From Marinicella litoralis (GTDB lineage Bacteria; Pseudomonadota; Gammaproteobacteria; Xanthomonadales; Marinicellaceae): a stretch of DNA of 64,000 nucleotides. Shown piece by piece: positions 37,117 to 46,063 of this stretch. The position numbers and the translations under genes were made by a program. Location of the stretch: positions 411,805 through 475,804 of the forward strand of contig NZ_NIHB01000001.1 of assembly GCF_002591915.1 (NCBI RefSeq), given 5' to 3'. The first letter of the stretch is position 1, and every line of letters begins with the position of its first letter. The notes beneath the pieces were generated by a model. It had not been told where the DNA came from, did not search any database, and saw only the letters and a program-made list of their open reading frames with translations.

Positions 37117-37644
37117 ATGAATCGAAGAAAACTCCTGAAAAAATCAATCTATTTGGGTCTGGCCGGGGCGGTGGCTGGATCAGGTGTTTGGCTGATGAAT
37201 GGCAATGATGTCAGCCAACTGACCATTGAACAAGCCATCATTGATTTGCAAACTTTATATTTATTACCTATTGAGACTGAAGATGGTTGGAATATCAGTC
37301 AAATATATAACCATTTGGCACAAAGTATTGAATATTCAATGACTGGATATCCTGAACACAAATCAACTGAATTCAAAAACACCTTGGGGCAAGCTGCTTT
37401 TTCAGTGTTTTCATACCGTGGAAAAATGAGTCACGATTTATTGGAACCGATTCCTGGGGCGCCGGTTCTGCGTGCAGACAACAAATTGTTGGCTTTCAGC
37501 CGATTATTGAATGCATTGAATGACTTTAAAACGTTCAAAGGTCAATTAGAACCACATTTTGCCTATGGTGAATTAAATCACCAGCAATACACTTTGGCCC
37601 ATGTGATGCATATCAATAACCATCTGGAACAATGGTTAAGCTGA
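37117..37644 (+). CDS. DUF1569 (DinB-like) protein with Tat-like leader
   Basis: A 175-residue protein beginning MNRRKLLKKSIYLGLAGAVAGSG, a signal sequence or membrane anchor with the twin-arginine-like RRKLLKK. The rest matches the DUF1569 pattern: IYNHLAQSIEYSM with a His, and a C-terminal FAYGELNHQQYTLAHVMHIN-N-HL with several His, reminiscent of the metal-binding DinB/YfiT fold. The longest frame starts at 37078, but the ATG at 37117 gives a proper leader. It lies 50 nt after the SGNH gene and may be part of that operon. Activity not known. Confidence 0.75.
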   Translation: MNRRKLLKKSIYLGLAGAVAGSGVWLMNGNDVSQLTIEQAIIDLQTLYLLPIETEDGWNISQIYNHLAQSIEYSMTGYPEHKSTEFKNTLGQAAFSVFSYRGKMSHDLLEPIPGAPVLRADNKLLAFSRLLNALNDFKTFKGQLEPHFAYGELNHQQYTLAHVMHINNHLEQWLS

Positions 37645-40056
37645 CTACAACAGGTATAAAATACTGTGCCTGATGCGCCGTGAAAGGATGTCTTTGGCGC
37701 CTTGATACATGGGCTCTAAATTGTCAGAATGAATGATTTTGCCGGCCAGATCGGTTTTGATGATTTGTTCTTGTTTTAAGATTGAAATAAACTGTCTGAA
37801 CAGTGTTTTATCAAAAAAGTCCGGCGAGTTGAATTCGTACAGCAATGACAATTGGCTGGCCACTTGGTGACACAATGACTCCAGTTCATTGCTGGTTAAA
37901 TTGCCTGACCCGCGTTTTTTCAACAACGCAATCACAATGAAAAATCGTTCATAGGTTTGCATCAAGGCATTGGCCAACACCCTGAGTTCAGCCGCTTGTA
38001 AAGAACCCCCTTTGTGGCGTTCTAAATTGCGACCCGCTGAAACCAACAGGTCCAAATCTTTTAAAAGTTTTAAGGTCTTGCGGCCATATTCAACGAACTC
38101 TTCGCGGGTCCACTTGAGGAACAACTCGTGTTTGATGAATGGATAAACGATGGCCATCATGCGCAACACTTCGCGTCGAGGTTGTTTCACATCATTGACA
38201 AAAAACATGGCAATGAATGAACTGGCAGCAAACAGGTGTAACACATTATTGCGGTAATAAGTCATCAACACACCCATGTCATCTTTAACCTGAATCACAT
38301 CACCCAAACTGTGTGAAACCCTTTGGATAAAACCCAAAGTGATGCCTTTTTCTATGATTTCTTCAACAGATAATGTAGTCACCGTGGTTCTGCTCGAATA
38401 GGGTAAGTCGAGGATGATTTTTTTATAGAGTTTAATCTGTGCTTTTAGATTTGATTCTGATGCGGCTCGATTCGGTGTCGACAATAAAGTCACGGCCAAT
38501 AAATTGATGGGGTTTACGTGTGAAGCTTCATTGATTTTGGTTAGGATTTGCGTGCCTGCATCAGACACCACGCTTTTGAACCATTTTGGTTTTTCTTTGA
38601 CATCGAGTTTGATGTCGCGCCAATCTGGTTTGTGTTGGTCGAGGATGTCATCCAATTCGATGGGTTCTGAAAAGTTGACGGTTAAACGTCCATAGTCTTC
38701 TTTCAGTAATTTTAGGGTTTTAAACAATCCTCCAATGGATTCTTTCTTTTTGCCTTTGCCGCCCAGCTCATTTTTATAGGAGGCCCCTTCCATCAGTTTT
38801 TCATAATTCAGTGAAGAAGGTAAAAACACCAGCGGTTTACTTCTTTCATTCAAATAACTGCGCACTGTCATGGCCAACATACCGGCTTTGGGGTGTAACA
38901 ATCGTCCGGTCCGTGAACGGGTGCCTTCGATGAAGTATTCAATCGAAACACCATGGGCAATCAATGAACTGAGGTATTCTGAAAATATGGTTGAATACAA
39001 CACTGAATTGAAAGATCGACGCAAGAAGAAGGCGCCTGAACCCCTCAACAGCCGACCAACCAGTGGCAGGTTCAAATTGATGCCAGCTGCGATGTGAGGT
39101 GGCACAATCCCTTTCTCATACAATGAATAAGACAGGATCAAATAATCAATGTGACTGCGATGACATGGGGTGTAAATGATTTCCTTTTCAGTGGTTAAAT
39201 TTCTGAATTCATCAAAAAAATTTAATTTGACTCCATCATATACTTTGGTCCAAAACCACCTAAAAATACCACTCATGAATTTAATCGAGGAATATGAGTA
39301 ATCAGCCGCAATTTCACGGATGATTTTTTGTGCTTCTTTTTGTGCCTTTTCGATTGGTATTTTTTGCCGTTCAGCATAACTGGCAATTTCTTTTTGGACA
39401 ATCGGTCGTTTAATGATGTTCTTGGCAATCGTTCGGCGATGAGACAAGTCTCTGCCAACCACGGCGGTCTTAACCCGGTTGTTATGTAAGCGCAGTACCC
39501 GAGACAGTTTGTGCGCTAATTTGGCAGGCCCTTGCTGATTGTCCAGTGATTCATTGATCAAAATGGGCTGGCTCAAGCGCACCAAGGTGTGTTTGCCATG
39601 AATAAGAAATGAAATGAATTTTCTGAAGCGTCCGGTGATGCCCCATTTTTCAGAAAAAATAACCTTAAAAATACCATGATCACGGTCAGGTGCCCGTCCT
39701 AAGAAAACGGCAATGGGTATCAGTTGAAGTTGTTTTTTGGGGTCTTTTTGAATTTGTTCAATGGCACCAGTCAGTTGATTTTCAAATTCTTTGTATTCAG
39801 TTTTTCGGTTCCAGAAACCAACTGTTTTCTCAGAAGCCAAAATACTCTTATTGAGGTTAAACTCTTGCTGGATTTCATATGGCTTGGGCAAATGGCCTCG
39901 TCTGATTTCCTCCCACAGGATACTCCTAGAAACAGTTGATTCTGTGGACAAGACATACACAAAGGGAATGTCAGGGTCAATTTCCAGGCTCTTAAGCTTG
40001 GTTGGGCTGAATTCAACCTTGACCCTAAGATACAGTAATTTGCTGAGTATTGACAT
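37645..40056 (-). CDS. plsB: Glycerol-3-phosphate acyltransferase PlsB
   Basis: Inner-membrane enzyme that puts the first acyl chain on sn-glycerol-3-phosphate. At 803 residues it has the large-form PlsB layout. Acyltransferase motifs: I CHRSHIDYLILSY (HxxxxD), II SGAFFLRRSF, III FIEGTRSRTGRLLHPK, IV PLVFLPSSLNYEKL. The gene is convergent with the DUF1569 gene, with the two stop codons adjoining and no room for a terminator between them. Confidence 0.97.
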   Translation of the reverse strand: MSILSKLLYLRVKVEFSPTKLKSLEIDPDIPFVYVLSTESTVSRSILWEEIRRGHLPKPYEIQQEFNLNKSILASEKTVGFWNRKTEYKEFENQLTGAIEQIQKDPKKQLQLIPIAVFLGRAPDRDHGIFKVIFSEKWGITGRFRKFISFLIHGKHTLVRLSQPILINESLDNQQGPAKLAHKLSRVLRLHNNRVKTAVVGRDLSHRRTIAKNIIKRPIVQKEIASYAERQKIPIEKAQKEAQKIIREIAADYSYSSIKFMSGIFRWFWTKVYDGVKLNFFDEFRNLTTEKEIIYTPCHRSHIDYLILSYSLYEKGIVPPHIAAGINLNLPLVGRLLRGSGAFFLRRSFNSVLYSTIFSEYLSSLIAHGVSIEYFIEGTRSRTGRLLHPKAGMLAMTVRSYLNERSKPLVFLPSSLNYEKLMEGASYKNELGGKGKKKESIGGLFKTLKLLKEDYGRLTVNFSEPIELDDILDQHKPDWRDIKLDVKEKPKWFKSVVSDAGTQILTKINEASHVNPINLLAVTLLSTPNRAASESNLKAQIKLYKKIILDLPYSSRTTVTTLSVEEIIEKGITLGFIQRVSHSLGDVIQVKDDMGVLMTYYRNNVLHLFAASSFIAMFFVNDVKQPRREVLRMMAIVYPFIKHELFLKWTREEFVEYGRKTLKLLKDLDLLVSAGRNLERHKGGSLQAAELRVLANALMQTYERFFIVIALLKKRGSGNLTSNELESLCHQVASQLSLLYEFNSPDFFDKTLFRQFISILKQEQIIKTDLAGKIIHSDNLEPMYQGAKDILSRRIRHSILYLL

Positions 40057-40096
40057 GGGTTAATTCATTGCTTTGGTTTAACTTTGTGTAAAGCTG

Positions 40097-40122
40097 AAAA
40101 AGGGCCGATATCCGGCCCTTTT
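40097..40122 (-). terminator. Intrinsic terminator after the lipoprotein gene
   Basis: Ten-bp stem AAAAGGGCCG / CGGCCCTTTT with a five-nt loop. On the minus strand a T-run follows the stem, about 20 nt past the lipoprotein stop codon. Confidence 0.88.
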
Positions 40123-40144
40123 GTACAACAGTTGCGTGGTGAAA

Positions 40145-40972
40145 TTATTTTTCACCAATCCAAACACCGTCTTTCTTAATCATATTCATCACTTGGCTCA
40201 CTGACTCGCCAAACACTTCAAAAGTGACGACCATAGATGCTTTGTCACCTTCAACGTCGACCGTGTCAACTTCAACTGAATTCAACATGTCATCCATAGA
40301 GATTCCATAAGCGCCTAATACGTTTTTAACCCCACCAAAAGCAATTGAACCTTTGTCCAAAGCTTGGTCGAAGCTCATGTTTTGGACTTCATCCAAAGAT
40401 TTCATGTCCAATTCTTTTGCGGTGTTAACCAAGGCAGAAATAGCGGCTTTGGTTTTGTCTTCACTTAAGATGTCATTTTCACCCATCCAATCCATCGCGG
40501 CGCCAACCACAGTTGCGGCTGAATCACGCTGAGCTTCTGGTAACATGGGGTTTTCTTTGATGCCTTGCAGGATTTGGTCTTTGCCCATCATCAACATCAT
40601 TGGTAGCATGGCTCTGGCTTGTTCCAGTTGTGGTTCAACCATGGCATACAAAGTTTCTTCAGCGCCATCGGATGTCAACATGGTAACCGTTTGAGCAAAT
40701 TGTGCTTTGTCTGCTTCAGAGAAATCACCTGTTTTGTTGTTTTCAAATTCCGTGACCAATTCGTTGTACTGTTCTTGGCTCAATGAATTTTTAATCAATG
40801 ATTTCAGATCGTTTGATTTCATCGCCGCCACTGACGCCATAAAGGCACCATCTGGTGTGTTGATGTCCATTTTCGAAATCTCAGCTTCGGCAGAATTATC
40901 ATCTCCACCACAAGCGACTAATCCCATCAGTAATACCAACAGCAGTGACCCTAATTTTAAATGTGCTTTCAT
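40145..40972 (-). CDS. Predicted lipoprotein, unknown function
   Basis: A 275-residue exported protein. N-terminus MKAHLKLGSLLLVLLMGLVAC is a lipoprotein signal with lipobox LVAC; GGDDN after the Cys suggests inner-membrane retention if the Asp-type rule holds. The body is acidic and mostly helical, with many Met residues and no cysteine. The C-terminal part (KASMVVTFEVFGESVSQVMNM then KDGVWIGEK) looks like a strand-helix ending. I do not recognise the family. It has its own terminator. Confidence 0.75.
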   Translation of the reverse strand: MKAHLKLGSLLLVLLMGLVACGGDDNSAEAEISKMDINTPDGAFMASVAAMKSNDLKSLIKNSLSQEQYNELVTEFENNKTGDFSEADKAQFAQTVTMLTSDGAEETLYAMVEPQLEQARAMLPMMLMMGKDQILQGIKENPMLPEAQRDSAATVVGAAMDWMGENDILSEDKTKAAISALVNTAKELDMKSLDEVQNMSFDQALDKGSIAFGGVKNVLGAYGISMDDMLNSVEVDTVDVEGDKASMVVTFEVFGESVSQVMNMIKKDGVWIGEK

Positions 40973-41087
40973 TGTGTTCCTCTTCTAAATTTTGTATTGA
41001 ATAGCCGTGTATTATCTCTTGATTATTGGTTTTCCACAAGTTTTTAACCTGTATTCAAGCGTCCACAAGGATGATGTTGGGCCAATA

Positions 41088-42413
41088 TCACAGAATATAA
41101 CGACTTAAGTCCTCATCTTCTGACAATTCGCCGACGGCTTGATTAACATGTTCTGCATCAATCACATAATCGCTGCCGGATTTATCCGCCGCTTCAAATG
41201 CCACTTCATCGAGGATTTTTTCTAACACGGTGTGTAATCTTCTGGCGCCAATGTTTTCGGTTTTTTCGTTCACCGAGGATGAGATTTCAGCGATGCGTTT
41301 GATGCCATCTTTGGTGAATATCAGTTTGACATTTTCTGTACCAATCAATGCACGGTATTGTTCGGTCAATGAATGCTCTGGTTCGGTCAAAATGCGTTCA
41401 AAGTCATCACTGGTCAATGCCCTTAATTCCACCCGGATGGGTAAGCGACCTTGTAATTCAGGTATCAAATCAGAGGGTTTGCTTAAATGAAAGGCGCCCG
41501 AGGCAATGAACAAAATATAGTCGGTTTTGATCGGGCCATACTTGGTGTTGACCACTGAGCCTTCAATCATTGGCAACAAATCACGTTGTACGCCTTCTCT
41601 TGAAACTTGGCCAGTTCCACCGATGCCACCACTTTTTGCTACTTTATCGATTTCATCGATAAACACGATGCCATTTTCTTCGGCTTGGGTCAGGGCTTGT
41701 TGTCTGATTTCATCTTCATTGATTAATTTTTGAGCTTCTTGTTCGGCCAATATAGGTAAGGCGGCTTGGATGGTCAGCTTTTTGGTTTGTTGTTTCTTTT
41801 TTCCTAAGTTTTCAAACATGCCTTGTAATTGATCGGTCATTTCCTCCATGCCTGGCGGTCCCATGATATCAACGCCTAAATTCATATTGACCTTGATTTC
41901 TATTTCTTTGTCATCAAGCTTACCCTCGCGCAAGCGAGTGAGGAATTTGGCTCGGGTGGCGCTGTCATCCACAGACTCGCCAGGAATGGGTGATTCTCTT
42001 TTGGGTAACAAATAATCCAAGACCCTTTGTTCGGCCGCATCTTCCGCTTTTTTCGTCACTTGTTTCATGGCCGCTTCACGAGTGCGTTTCATTGATGACT
42101 CGACCAAGTCACGGATGATGGATTCAACGTCTTTACCAACATAACCCACTTCGGTGAATTTAGTGGCTTCCACTTTGATGAATGGCGCATCTGCCAACAC
42201 CGCCAAACGACGTGCGATTTCAGTTTTACCCACACCAGTTGGCCCAATCATGAGGATGTTTTTTGGGGTGATTTCTTTGGCCATGGCATCATCCAGTTGC
42301 ATGCGGCGCCAGCGGTTACGCAAGGCGATGGCCACGGAACGTTTGGCATTGTGTTGGCCAATGATGTGTTTGTCTAATTCTTCAACAATTTCTCTGGGAG
42401 TCATGTTTGACAT
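41088..42413 (-). CDS. hslU: ATP-dependent protease ATPase subunit HslU
   Basis: AAA+ unfoldase of the HslUV protease. [20 protein letters not shown] start, Walker [18 protein letters not shown], the pore-loop region [20 protein letters not shown], an I-domain in the middle, Walker [13 protein letters not shown] and the C-terminal DLSRYIL tail that docks into HslV. The longest frame (42485) adds 24 residues unlike the family; the ATG at 42413 gives the standard 441 residues. It follows hslV by ten nt. Confidence 0.97.
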   Translation of the reverse strand: MSNMTPREIVEELDKHIIGQHNAKRSVAIALRNRWRRMQLDDAMAKEITPKNILMIGPTGVGKTEIARRLAVLADAPFIKVEATKFTEVGYVGKDVESIIRDLVESSMKRTREAAMKQVTKKAEDAAEQRVLDYLLPKRESPIPGESVDDSATRAKFLTRLREGKLDDKEIEIKVNMNLGVDIMGPPGMEEMTDQLQGMFENLGKKKQQTKKLTIQAALPILAEQEAQKLINEDEIRQQALTQAEENGIVFIDEIDKVAKSGGIGGTGQVSREGVQRDLLPMIEGSVVNTKYGPIKTDYILFIASGAFHLSKPSDLIPELQGRLPIRVELRALTSDDFERILTEPEHSLTEQYRALIGTENVKLIFTKDGIKRIAEISSSVNEKTENIGARRLHTVLEKILDEVAFEAADKSGSDYVIDAEHVNQAVGELSEDEDLSRYIL

Positions 42414-42423
42414 AATAATTCCT

Positions 42424-42975
42424 TTATAAATCCAATGTTTCGATGGATTGGTTTCGATTGGTGTAGATACAAATATCGGCTGCAATGTTCAAGGCTTCTT
42501 TGGCCAATTTTTCAGCCGGTAGTTGGGTGTTTTTAATCATCGCCAATGCGGCGGCTTGAGCGAATGGGCCGCCAGAGCCAATGGCAATCAAGCCATGTTC
42601 AGGTTCGATCACATCACCGTTACCGGAAATGATCAATGAAGTGGTTTTGTCGGCCACTGCCAACAAAGCTTCCAAGCGACCCAGGCGCCGATCTGTGCGC
42701 CATTCTTTGGCCATTTCGACGGCTGAACGAACCAAATGCCCTGAATGTTTTTCCAGCTTGGCTTCAAAGACTTCAAACAAGGTAAAGGCATCCGCTGTGG
42801 CACCAGCAAAGCCAGCCAAAACTTCATTGTGGTAAAGCCGGCGGACTTTTCTGGCATTGGATTTCATGACGGTGTTGCCTAGGGTCACTTGACCGTCACC
42901 GCCGATAACCACTTGTTTGTCATCACGATAACTGACAATGGTGGTGCCTCTGTAATTATGCATGGATTCTTTCAT
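42424..42975 (-). CDS. hslV: ATP-dependent protease peptidase subunit HslV
   Basis: Peptidase ring of the HslUV protease. [51 protein letters not shown]-type region and [16 protein letters not shown] are conserved. The catalytic Thr should be the first of the TTIV pair, at residue 11 or 12 of this frame. The enzyme thus has a short propeptide (about [10 protein letters not shown]) to be removed, unlike E. coli HslV, where Thr follows Met directly. An internal ATG at 42963 would shorten the propeptide. Co-transcribed with hslU. Confidence 0.95.
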   Translation of the reverse strand: MKESMHNYRGTTIVSYRDDKQVVIGGDGQVTLGNTVMKSNARKVRRLYHNEVLAGFAGATADAFTLFEVFEAKLEKHSGHLVRSAVEMAKEWRTDRRLGRLEALLAVADKTTSLIISGNGDVIEPEHGLIAIGSGGPFAQAAALAMIKNTQLPAEKLAKEALNIAADICIYTNRNQSIETLDL

Positions 42976-43055
42976 TTGCGCTTTGATTTAATAGTTAGGT
43001 TCCTAAGATGGGATTTAACTTTAGAAATTCAATTGTTTGTTGAGATTCTTTGTAG

Positions 43056-43093
43056 CAAAAAAAACACCCTGCCAGACGGTGGGTGTTTTTTAC
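43056..43093 (-). terminator. Intrinsic terminator after the DUF1232 gene
   Basis: AAAAACACCC pairs with GGGTGTTTTT around an eleven-nt loop, with A-runs and T-runs on both sides. It lies about 45 nt downstream of the DUF1232 stop on the minus strand and just upstream of hslV. Confidence 0.82.
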
Positions 43094-43134
43094 TGGCCAA
43101 ATAAATGGCAGCGTGACCGTTCAGTGGTTGGTCA

Positions 43135-43650
43135 TTAAAAGCCTCTTGATCTTCTTGAGTTTCTGAAACGACGATTTCTGGCACGACTCACAGCCTCTTG
43201 GTCTTTAATTTTGCCCCAATCATCCAATGAAAATGGACCGTTTTTGGCGTACACCAAACGAGCACGACAGAAATCTTTGTATTCCATCATCTCGTCTTCA
43301 ACAGCATCCATGGTGCCATCAATCACGATACAATCGTCCACATAGCCGATTCCTGGGATGTGATCTGGGATCACGTCATTGTCATCAATGAAGTATTTGA
43401 TGGTGGCGTTGATTTTTTCCTTGTTGCTGTCTTCGATCACCCAAGTGTTGTCTTCAACCATGCTTAACATCATTTGTAAACAACCCACTTGGTCAATCAC
43501 ATAGCCGTCATTGACGCTTTCACGAACTTCCGCGACCTTCTTTAAAGCTTCTTTGACATCAGCTGAATCAATGTTGGTGCCATGTTCTTCGATAAATTTA
43601 TTAAAATGTGCTTTGACTTGATCATCAATATCAATTGAAACTGTTGCCAT
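43135..43650 (-). CDS. DUF1232 (YkvA-like) protein
   Basis: A 171-residue acidic protein with a very basic Arg-rich tail (SRARNRRFRNSRRSRGF). The DUF1232 core is ATIKYFIDDNDVIPDHIPGIG-YVDD at about residues 84-108, matching the family's YFIxPxDxIPDxIPxxGxxDD signature. Family function is unknown. It usually lacks strong membrane segments in this form. It stands alone with its own terminator. Confidence 0.82.
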   Translation of the reverse strand: MATVSIDIDDQVKAHFNKFIEEHGTNIDSADVKEALKKVAEVRESVNDGYVIDQVGCLQMMLSMVEDNTWVIEDSNKEKINATIKYFIDDNDVIPDHIPGIGYVDDCIVIDGTMDAVEDEMMEYKDFCRARLVYAKNGPFSLDDWGKIKDQEAVSRARNRRFRNSRRSRGF

Positions 43651-43748
43651 AGTTTTCCTCTGTCAGAATAAATGTAAACATTATAAACAGCCCATCAGAT
43701 AAATCAATTGGCTGGGTTAAGTCGTTTATAATATCATTGCTTGGTTAA

Positions 43749-44408
43749 ATGCGGACAATAAATATCAAAAATATACGTCACACATATATACATCACGTTT
43801 TAGCAGCACTTTTGTTACTGAGTTTTGTTGTATTATCGAAAAACCAACCAACAAAACTGTTGAATCTCGCTGAGCAGCAACAACAAAAACTGGTAGAGAA
43901 GTTTGGTTTACTGGAAAACCAAAAGTGGTTGAAACGATGTGACCAATTGATGACAACCTTGTCACTCTCCGAGTTTAACCAGTGTTTCATTATTGATGCG
44001 GATTTCGCCAATGCCTATTCTTTGGCGAATGGAGTTTTGATTTTGACCAAGGGCCTGATGCAGAATATCAAGAACGATGATCAGTTGGCTCATATCATGT
44101 CGCATGAACACGCGCATTTGGTGCTAAATCACCATCATCAAGCGATGCAAATGGTAAATAACCCACCCACATTTTTTACCAAATCACGGCTAAAAAAGTT
44201 CTATCGTCAGTTGGAATCAGCAGCCGATCAAGCAGCCACTGAACGGATGCTTGAACTCAAGCGCGACCCCTTACAAATCCATCATTACCTGTTGCGCATT
44301 GAAAAAAACAGCAAGGAGGACAGCAGTGACCACCAGAAAATCAAAGATCGCATACAGCGTAACGACTTGCCTGATGAAGTGCTTGAGACGTTTTGGCTGA
44401 GTCAATAA
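43749..44408 (+). CDS. Small M48-type metallopeptidase
   Basis: A 219-residue exported or membrane-anchored protein. N-terminal helix at about residues 16-32, then a peptidase domain with the zinc motif MSHEHAHLVLNHH (HExxH) and the third ligand in QLESAADQAATERM (ExxxD form). Length is short compared with BepA/LoiP-like M48 proteins, and there is no tetratricopeptide domain. It stands alone upstream of the GTPase pair. The peptidase substrate is unknown. Confidence 0.85.
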   Translation: MRTINIKNIRHTYIHHVLAALLLLSFVVLSKNQPTKLLNLAEQQQQKLVEKFGLLENQKWLKRCDQLMTTLSLSEFNQCFIIDADFANAYSLANGVLILTKGLMQNIKNDDQLAHIMSHEHAHLVLNHHHQAMQMVNNPPTFFTKSRLKKFYRQLESAADQAATERMLELKRDPLQIHHYLLRIEKNSKEDSSDHQKIKDRIQRNDLPDEVLETFWLSQ

Positions 44409-44608
44409 AGCACTGTGTCCGCCGTCTTGTAGTGGTTGAAAAAATTCAGCAAACATTTCTCATATCATTAAAGTACATCAACAACAAAATCAGCTCACTG
44501 AGTACTTCGACGGGCATACAATATTAAGTTTGAGGGTGTAGCAAGTTTATCGCAAATTGATGACTATTCACACGAGCCAGGTGGCAGGTATTTATTTATA
44601 ATGAGCTT

Positions 44609-46063
44609 ATGAAGTTAAACAGCAGAACATTTTTATTGATTGTCTTGGTTGCATTGGGCTTGTTTGCTTTGGTGATGGTTTTGATTTTGGCCGAAAAGTT
44701 GTTAACCATTTGGCAACACTTACAAGATGCACCGCTTTGGGTCACCGTGATGTATGCGGTGGTTATTTTGTTGGTGGCATTGATACCGCTGTGGTTGTTT
44801 TTAAAATTGACGCGACCCAAAGTTAAAACCGAAGCATCGGTCAAGGTGATTGATGAAGGCTCTTTACAACAGGCCATCCACAAAGAACAAAAGCGTGGCG
44901 TAGATACCCAAGCCGCTGATGCTGAAATGCTGGAATTACAAAACCGACGTGCCGGCGGCCGGTTTCACATCAGTCTTTTTGGTGGCGCATCGACCGGTAA
45001 ATCCAGTTTAATTGATGTGCTGATTCCAGCGGCTGAAGTTGCTATGGATGTCATCAAAGGCACCACCATAGATGCCCATCACCACAGTTACAAACAACTG
45101 GTGATTACTGATTTACCTGGTTTTGATGCGGTTGATCAAGCGGAGTTGGAAACCCTGGCTTTGGAAGAAAGTCAAAGGGCCCATGTGGTGGTGTTTTTGC
45201 TGAATGCCGATATTTCCCGCAGTGAAATGATTTTGTTTGAAAAGCTCAACCAATGGCATAAGCCCATGGTGGTTGCGTTGAACAAAGTAGATGTGTATTC
45301 TGCTGAACAACTGACGAAACTGACTGCTGCCATTGAAGCCAAAATTCAACAACAATTTCCAGTGGTGATGATTAACACCGGTGGTTTTAAATCAGTGACT
45401 GTGGTACATCCAGATGGCAGTGAAGAACACAAACAGCAAGCAATCCCAGTCAACATAAAACCTTTGTTGGATGCGATTGAAACGGTGGTACAAGATAACC
45501 CCGAAGCCCTGCATCGTTTCCGAGATGCCGGTATTTTGATGTTGGCAGAGGAAAAGTTGCACCAAGCCAGCCAAAAACACAATCAGCAATTGGCCGCAGA
45601 AACCATTGATCGACATACCAAGCGAGCCATCGTTGGCGCCTTGGCATCGGTGGCTCCGGGGTCCGATTTGGTGATACAAGGCACCATTGGCACTCAATTG
45701 GTTCGTGAGTTGTGCCAATTGTATGATGTGCAAGTGAATCAATTACAAGTAGATGAGGTGTTGAAGTCAGCCGGTGGTAAATTGCGCACCTCAACTTCAT
45801 TGGTACTGGCGGTGGCTGGTAATGCCTTAAAAGCATTTCCAGGGGTGGGAACAGCGGCCGGGGGCATCATGCATGCGGTGGCTTATGGCATGATTTTCAA
45901 TTCATTGGGTAAGGCCGTGATGACATCGGTCAGTACCCAAGGTCGGTTAGATACCGAACAAACCAAACAAACATTTGAGGAGAACCTACTTGGCTCATCT
46001 AAAGAATTGGCGAAAGATTTGGCGAAAATGGCGCTCACCATCAGCCGCAACAAAAACCAATAA
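44609..46063 (+). CDS. Membrane GTPase with DUF697-like C-terminus (first of pair)
   Basis: A 484-residue protein. Two N-terminal membrane helices (about 9-28 and 43-66), then a G domain with G1 GGASTGKSS (125-133), G2 region KGTTIDAH, G3 DLPGFDAVD and G4 NKVD. The C-terminal region (about 330-460) is hydrophobic and Gly/Ala-rich (SVAPGSDLVIQG, AFPGVGTAAGGIMHAVAYG), resembling DUF697. The gene overlaps the second GTPase gene by 74 nt. I know no experimentally described role for such pairs. It may work at the membrane as a GTPase heterodimer with its neighbour (inference). Confidence 0.88.
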   Translation: MKLNSRTFLLIVLVALGLFALVMVLILAEKLLTIWQHLQDAPLWVTVMYAVVILLVALIPLWLFLKLTRPKVKTEASVKVIDEGSLQQAIHKEQKRGVDTQAADAEMLELQNRRAGGRFHISLFGGASTGKSSLIDVLIPAAEVAMDVIKGTTIDAHHHSYKQLVITDLPGFDAVDQAELETLALEESQRAHVVVFLLNADISRSEMILFEKLNQWHKPMVVALNKVDVYSAEQLTKLTAAIEAKIQQQFPVVMINTGGFKSVTVVHPDGSEEHKQQAIPVNIKPLLDAIETVVQDNPEALHRFRDAGILMLAEEKLHQASQKHNQQLAAETIDRHTKRAIVGALASVAPGSDLVIQGTIGTQLVRELCQLYDVQVNQLQVDEVLKSAGGKLRTSTSLVLAVAGNALKAFPGVGTAAGGIMHAVAYGMIFNSLGKAVMTSVSTQGRLDTEQTKQTFEENLLGSSKELAKDLAKMALTISRNKNQ

